From an uncultured Armatimonadota bacterium (GTDB lineage: Bacteria; Armatimonadota; Armatimonadia; Armatimonadales; Armatimonadaceae): 9,095 nt of DNA. This document shows positions 6,219-9,095 of this stretch, one piece after another (position 1 is the first letter of the stretch; the number at the start of each line of letters is the position of its first letter). Under the pieces are notes generated by a model. The model saw only the letters and a program-made list of their open reading frames with translations, was not told the DNA's origin and searched no databases. The DNA lies in contig CAIWTR010000427.1 of NCBI GenBank assembly GCA_903915615.1, positions 1 to 9,095 of the forward strand, given 5' to 3'. Made by a program: the position numbers and the translations under genes.

Positions 6219-7517
6219 TTACTCCCAAATCGGGAAACCGGCGCAGAATGCTTTGACTTCGCCGGCAATGCCGTGGAGAGCTGTCGCATCGGCCCTACCG
6301 ATGATTGCACGGTCGATGAAGCCAGCGATGACATCCATGTCCGCTTCCTTCATCCCACGCGTGGTCACAGCAGGCGTTCCGATACGGATTCCACTGGTGA
6401 TGAGCGGAGACTTGTCATCAAACGGCACACCGTTTTTATTCAAGGTGATGCCCGCTTCATCACAGGCAAACTGCGCATCCTTGCCATTGACACCCTTATT
6501 GCGGAGGTCGATGAGCATGAGGTGGTTGTCGGTTCCACCTGAACAAATCGTGAAGCCACGTGCCTGCAGTGCTGTCGAGAGTGCTTGTGCATTCAGGATG
6601 ATCTGCTTTGCGTATTCAGTGAACTCAGGTTTGAGGTTCTCGCCAAAGCCGACAGCCTTTGCTGCAACAACGTGCATGAGTGCTCCGCCTTGAACGCCCG
6701 GAATAACCATCCGGTTCAAGAGCTCACTCATCCGGAGCGTACGTCCGCTCTTCGCTGCAACCTGGCCAAATGGATTGTCAAAGTCCTTGCCCATGACAAT
6801 CAGACCGCCGCGTGGGCCACGCATGGTCTTATGCGTTGTCGTTGCGACCACATGGGCATGCTGCACAGGGCTCGGAAGCTGACCGGTAGCGATGAGGCCG
6901 GCTGGGTGGGCGATGTCCGCAAACAAGAACGCACCGACTTCATCGGCGATGGCGCGGAACTTCGCATAGTCAATCGCACGGGAGTAGGCGCTCGCACCAA
7001 CGGTGATCATTTTCGGCTTGACCCGATGCGCGGTTTCGCGAACCTTGTCGTAGTCGAGCAAGCCTGTCTCGCGGTCGACGCCATACGATGCAAAGTTGTA
7101 GAGCTGGCCACTAAAGTTTACTGGTGAGCCGTGCGTCAGGTGGCCGCCGTGGGAGAGGTCCATCCCGAGGACGGTGTCGCCTGGCTTCAGGAATGTGAAG
7201 TAGATCGCCATGTTGGCGCTTGTTCCCGAGTGTGGCTGTACGTTTGCGTATTCGGCGCCAAAGACTTGCTTTGCACGGTCACGGGCGATGTCTTCGACGA
7301 CATCCACCCATTCGCACCCGCCGTAGTAGCGGTTGCCTGGGTAGCCTTCGGCATACTTGTTTGTCAGCGAGCTTCCCTGCGCTTCACGAACAGCACGCGA
7401 GACAATATTTTCGCTGGCAATCAGCTCGAGTTTGTCTGCCTGCCGGGCATCCTCGCCGCGGATTGCTGCAAACACATCAGGGTCAGTTTCAGAGAGGTGG
7501 GCTTCAAACGCAGACAA
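6219..7517 (-). CDS. glyA: Serine hydroxymethyltransferase
   Basis: This PLP enzyme converts serine plus tetrahydrofolate to glycine plus 5,10-methylene-THF in the cytoplasm, the main one-carbon source for thymidylate, purines and methionine. The 432-residue length and all hallmarks are standard: LELIASENIVS (30-40), NKYAEGYPGNRYYGG (53-67), QPHSGTSANMA (94-104), DLSHGGHLTHG (120-130), FADIAHPAGLIA (199-210) and the PLP-lysine motif TTTHKTMRGPRGG with Lys230. The start is a TTG at 7517, supported by TGAGG 7 bases upstream and by the start of family-like sequence. It is the first gene of the operon and its TAA is one base from the deaminase start. No glycine riboswitch or other long leader fits in the 134-base spacer upstream. 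Confidence 0.97.
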   Translation of the reverse strand: MSAFEAHLSETDPDVFAAIRGEDARQADKLELIASENIVSRAVREAQGSSLTNKYAEGYPGNRYYGGCEWVDVVEDIARDRAKQVFGAEYANVQPHSGTSANMAIYFTFLKPGDTVLGMDLSHGGHLTHGSPVNFSGQLYNFASYGVDRETGLLDYDKVRETAHRVKPKMITVGASAYSRAIDYAKFRAIADEVGAFLFADIAHPAGLIATGQLPSPVQHAHVVATTTHKTMRGPRGGLIVMGKDFDNPFGQVAAKSGRTLRMSELLNRMVIPGVQGGALMHVVAAKAVGFGENLKPEFTEYAKQIILNAQALSTALQARGFTICSGGTDNHLMLIDLRNKGVNGKDAQFACDEAGITLNKNGVPFDDKSPLITSGIRIGTPAVTTRGMKEADMDVIAGFIDRAIIGRADATALHGIAGEVKAFCAGFPIWE

Positions 7518-7651
7518 AGGATGGCCTCATTTCGACATGCATCACGCACGAATAATTACCAGAGATTCTACCGCGGTCGCCTACTGACTGCGGGACACAA
7601 AGGAGAGCAAAGCATGACAGAATCTGCGAATCCGCTGTTTAATCAGCAGCA
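7518..7651. promoter_or_regulatory. Divergent promoter region between glyA operon and plus-strand acetyltransferase
   Basis: This 134-base spacer must hold the start sites for both the eight-gene operon and the plus-strand acetyltransferase. For the minus direction, TAGAAT (7565-7570, minus strand) is a 5-of-6 match to a -10 box, but no good -35 lies at the usual distance. For the plus direction, TCGACA at 7532-7537 resembles a -35, but the AT-rich TAATTA at 7553-7558 is a poor -10 with only a 15-base spacer. The region certainly holds two Shine-Dalgarno sites: TGAGG (7525-7529, minus) for glyA and AAAGGAG (7599-7605, plus) for the mini-ORF. Exact promoter positions are weak guesses. Confidence 0.5.
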
Positions 7652-7658
7652 ATGTTGA
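7614..7658 (+). CDS. Possible 14-residue leader peptide upstream of acetyltransferase
   Basis: The sequence reads MTESANPLFNQQQC followed by TGA. An AAAGGAG (7599-7605) precedes its ATG with ideal 8-base spacing. By contrast, the acetyltransferase ATG at 7652 has no recognisable Shine-Dalgarno and lies inside the end of this mini-ORF (7-base overlap). This is the arrangement of a translated leader that delivers ribosomes to the downstream start by termination-reinitiation. The peptide is not rich in a single amino acid except for three adjacent glutamines, so classical amino-acid attenuation is not obvious. It could also be the original N-terminal start of the acetyltransferase separated by a frameshift, or chance. 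Confidence 0.45.
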   Translation: MTESANPLFNQQQC

Positions 7659-8164
7659 CAACCGATTCTGAATGCAACATCCGGTGTGTGACCCCCGGTG
7701 ATGCCGATGCACTTCGCGACATCTACAACCACTATGTTGCAACCAGCACTGCGACGTGTGATTTGTTTCCGCGCACCGCTGATGACCAGGCGCTGTGGAT
7801 TGAAAAGCACTCCGAAAATCCCTACCCGGGCTGGGTTTTGGTCGCCGGTGGAGTGGTTGTCGGCTACGCTAGCCTCTCACCGTTTAATCCAAAGCCTGCG
7901 TATCGCCACACCGCTGAAAACTCGCTCTACGTCCATCCAGAACACACTGGAAATGGCTATGGCGAACGCTTGTTAATGCACACATTGAGCGAAGCGCCGA
8001 AATACGGCATCACCAATGTCGTTGCGTTGATCACAGAAGGCAACGATGTGTCCATCCGCCTGCACGAACGACACGGCTTTGTCTCCTGTGGACGCATTGA
8101 AAATGTCGCCCGTAAGCTTGGGAAGACGCTTGCTCTCATTCTGATGCAAAAGCAGCTTTCGTAG
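7652..8164 (+). CDS. GNAT N-acetyltransferase, phosphinothricin acetyltransferase-like
   Basis: The 170-residue protein matches the Pat/Bar/YncA branch of GNAT enzymes. It opens IRCVTPGDADALRDIYNHYV (10-29), where the family has IR.AT..D...I..IYN..V. It continues with GWVLVAGGVVVGYASLSPF (60-78), SLYVHPEHTGNGYGERLL (91-108, the acetyl-CoA loop with G-N-G-Y-G) and DVSIRLHERHGFVSCGRI (132-149). Family members acetylate phosphinothricin, methionine sulfoximine or other amino acids, and many are misannotated as resistance genes, so the physiological substrate is open. The ATG at 7652 lacks a Shine-Dalgarno and may be coupled to the mini-ORF that ends at 7658. The first nine residues precede the conserved domain. 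It is divergent from glyA and followed by a relic of a related gene. Confidence 0.88.
   Translation: MLTTDSECNIRCVTPGDADALRDIYNHYVATSTATCDLFPRTADDQALWIEKHSENPYPGWVLVAGGVVVGYASLSPFNPKPAYRHTAENSLYVHPEHTGNGYGERLLMHTLSEAPKYGITNVVALITEGNDVSIRLHERHGFVSCGRIENVARKLGKTLALILMQKQLS
8075..8164 (+). repeat. Direct repeat copy 1 (3' end of acetyltransferase)
   Basis: The last 90 bases of the acetyltransferase gene recur 150 bases downstream at 8225-8315. The two copies share long identical runs, such as the 18 bases CCCGTAAGCTTGGGAAGA. They differ at about ten positions plus one net inserted base in copy 2. Overall identity by eye is close to 90 percent. Confidence 0.9.
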
Positions 8165-8224
8165 ATTTTTGCCATTCTGATATTTGCGGGGTTGTTTGAG
8201 TTGTTTTAGAGCAACTTAAAGTCT

Positions 8225-8315
8225 GGCTTTGTCTCCATATGGACGCACCCAAAATGTGGCCCGTAAGCTTGGGAAGACGCTCGCGCTGATTCTGATGCAA
8301 AAGCAGCTTTCGTGA
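8225..8315 (+). pseudogene. 3' relic of a second Pat-like acetyltransferase
   Basis: The segment encodes GFVS, then after one inserted base YGRTQNVARKLGKTL and ALILMQKQLS with a TGA stop, parallel to the C-terminus of the intact gene just upstream. No upstream part of the gene is present: 8165-8224 is unrelated AT-richer sequence. Downstream of the frameshift the differences from the intact copy are mostly third-position and silent (GTC/GTG, CTT/CTC, GCT/GCG, CTC/CTG), and even the stop differs (TAG/TGA). This suggests a paralogue that evolved as a functional gene before being truncated and frameshifted, rather than a fresh slippage duplication. It is inferred to be non-coding now. Confidence 0.8.
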
Positions 8316-8350
8316 ACTTACCCATCCAGAAAGACAGCATTTTCAGCAGG

Positions 8351-8356
8351 TAGAAT
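8351..8356 (+). promoter_or_regulatory. Possible -10 box directly upstream of the protease start
   Basis: TAGAAT matches the -10 consensus at five of six bases and ends 5 bases before the ATG at 8362. The transcript would then begin at or next to the ATG, giving a leaderless mRNA. The only Shine-Dalgarno-like AGG is 11 bases from the ATG. No clear -35 is visible 16-18 bases upstream, so this is tentative. Confidence 0.35.
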
Positions 8357-8361
8357 GCGCT

Positions 8362-9095
8362 ATGCGCAACCTTCTCAAAACCACCTTTGCCGTTGCCGCC
8401 GTTGTGAGCATTTCCGCGGCCGCGATGGCACAGCAGGTCATCACCTTCGCACGCTACCCGGCGCTCTCCCCGGATGGCAACCGCCTCGTCTTCTCCTACC
8501 AGGGCGACCTGTGGGCCACCGATGTCGACGCAAAGCAGCCATCCCGGCGCCTCACTGTCCACGCCGCCTACGATGCACGCCCGTTCATCAGCCCGGATGG
8601 CAAGCACATCCTTTTCACGAGCAACCGTCTTGGACGCAACGATGCCTACATCATGCCAATCGATGGCGGAACGCCAACACGGCTGACATCGTTTAGCGGA
8701 GGCTCCGTCGGTATCGGCTGGGCACCGGATGGCAAATCTGTTCTCGTGACCCAAATCCGTGAGCACGTCGGCTCAGGTCCCGGTGTCTACCGCGTTCCCA
8801 TCACCACCAAACCCGGCCGCGCCGTCCCCGTCATCGCTGTCCAGCGCACCGCCGGCGCAACCCTTTCGCCCGACAACAAGACCATCGCCTTCGTCCGTGG
8901 CTCAAACGACTGGCCACGCCTCGGCTACCACGGAACAGCATCTGCTGATATTTACATCCACACCATCGGCTCCAAAGATGTCACCCAGCTCACCGACTTT
9001 GATGGCCAGGACCTGTGGCCACAGTTCACGGATGGTGGACGCGAGCTGATTTATGCATCCGAAAAGGATGGCACCTACAACCTCTGGCGGATGCC
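8362..9095 (+). CDS. Secreted tricorn-type (PD40 beta-propeller) protease, N-terminal part
   Basis: The frame is open for 244 codons to the window edge. Residues 1-23 form a signal peptide: MRNLLKTT, a hydrophobic core, and a likely cleavage at AMA-QQ. PD40/TolB-like propeller blades follow, each with an SPDG-type turn: ALSPDGNRLVFSYQGDLW (34-51), ISPDGKHILFTSNRLGRND (76-94), WAPDGKSVLVTQ (120-131), LSPDNKTIAFVRG (168-180) and FTDGGRELIYASEKDGTYNLW (222-242). This is the beginning of bacterial tricorn protease homologues, periplasmic or secreted enzymes of about 1,000 residues with propellers, a PDZ domain and a C-terminal S41 protease. The catalytic part lies outside the window, so the protease assignment is inferred; a TolB-like or amidohydrolase fusion is the alternative. 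The ATG at 8362 is supported by the signal peptide. Confidence 0.85.
   Translation, partial: MRNLLKTTFAVAAVVSISAAAMAQQVITFARYPALSPDGNRLVFSYQGDLWATDVDAKQPSRRLTVHAAYDARPFISPDGKHILFTSNRLGRNDAYIMPIDGGTPTRLTSFSGGSVGIGWAPDGKSVLVTQIREHVGSGPGVYRVPITTKPGRAVPVIAVQRTAGATLSPDNKTIAFVRGSNDWPRLGYHGTASADIYIHTIGSKDVTQLTDFDGQDLWPQFTDGGRELIYASEKDGTYNLWRM

Larger units (their letters stand above)
169..7517 (-). other. Eight-gene minus-strand operon (glyA to tauE-like)
   Basis: Eight same-strand genes are packed with almost no space. The junctions are: glyA/deaminase, 1-base gap; deaminase/transferase, 4-base ATGA overlap; transferase/GNAT, 4-base ATGA overlap; GNAT/wecB, 4-base ATGA overlap; wecB/AI-2E, about 11-base overlap; AI-2E/uppP, 22-base gap with a clear Shine-Dalgarno; uppP/TauE, 1-base TAATG overlap. 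There is no room for an internal intergenic promoter except inside coding sequence. A single transcript from the spacer upstream of glyA with translational coupling is therefore inferred. I see no convincing rho-independent terminator between position 169 and the convergent gene end at 153. Confidence 0.85.
8165..8361. other. Intergenic stretch holding the relic and the protease upstream region
   Basis: Outside the relic this stretch has no gene. The part 8165-8224 is AT-richer, and its only inverted repeat is a weak AGTTG/CAACT pair near 8200-8220 without a following T run, so I do not call a terminator. The part 8316-8361 leads to the protease start and contains TAGAAT at 8351-8356. Confidence 0.6.

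Noticed and set aside
7131..7613. Long plus-strand frame leading into the mini-ORF upstream of the acetyltransferase
   Set aside because: Most of it is antisense to glyA and not protein-like; only the last 15 codons, with their own Shine-Dalgarno, are worth considering separately.
7655..7660. Perfect TTGACA hexamer on the plus strand
   Set aside because: It lies within the first codons of the acetyltransferase and has no -10-like sequence 16-18 bases downstream.
8200..8220. Inverted repeat AGTTG/CAACT as a terminator after the acetyltransferase
   Set aside because: The stem is only five or six pairs, AT-rich, and not followed by a T run.
8469..8740. Recurring CCGGATGGCAA sequence
   Set aside because: It encodes the SPDG turns of successive propeller blades, so it is a protein repeat rather than a DNA element.
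8206..8766. 186-codon open frame on the minus strand
   Set aside because: It is antisense to the acetyltransferase relic and the protease signal peptide and propeller; its product is low-complexity with no family features.

Overview
The window looks like a bacterial chromosome with moderately high GC. It carries ordinary housekeeping and envelope genes, with no phage, plasmid, IS, CRISPR or RNA-gene signature. The order glyA, dCMP deaminase, TagO/WecA-like transferase, UDP-GlcNAc 2-epimerase recalls Firmicutes, Chloroflexota and Armatimonadota. Bacterial tricorn-type proteases occur in lineages such as Armatimonadota, Acidobacteriota and Gemmatimonadota. A deep-branching bacterium, possibly an armatimonadote, is my low-confidence guess.

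Layout. Positions 1-153 (+) hold the last 50 codons of a low-specificity L-threonine aldolase, running into the window. Convergent to it, 15 bases away, is the end of a very compact eight-gene minus-strand operon (7517 down to 169). In transcription order it is glyA, dCMP deaminase, a WecA/TagO/MraY-family sugar-1-phosphate transferase, a RimJ-like GNAT acetyltransferase, wecB, an AI-2E-family membrane protein, uppP and a TauE-family membrane protein. Most junctions overlap by 1-11 bases (three are 4-base ATGA overlaps) and three genes use TTG or GTG starts. Divergent from glyA, a 134-bp spacer leads to a plus-strand acetyltransferase of the phosphinothricin-acetyltransferase type, preceded by a 14-codon mini-ORF with a strong Shine-Dalgarno. 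After it lies a frameshifted relic of the 3' end of a second, related acetyltransferase. Last is the start of a secreted tricorn-type (PD40 beta-propeller, probably S41) protease, cut by the window end.

How the genes fit. GlyA makes methylene-THF and the deaminase makes dUMP, the two substrates of thymidylate synthase. The rest of the operon concerns the undecaprenyl carrier cycle: the transferase loads a sugar phosphate onto undecaprenyl phosphate, WecB supplies UDP-ManNAc, and UppP regenerates undecaprenyl phosphate. Two unassigned multi-pass membrane proteins sit beside uppP. The most unusual point is that the transferase lacks the Asp of the FMGD motif (FMGT here), while its NAxN motif reads KTFD, gaining an Asp next to the intact DGLDGLAAG.
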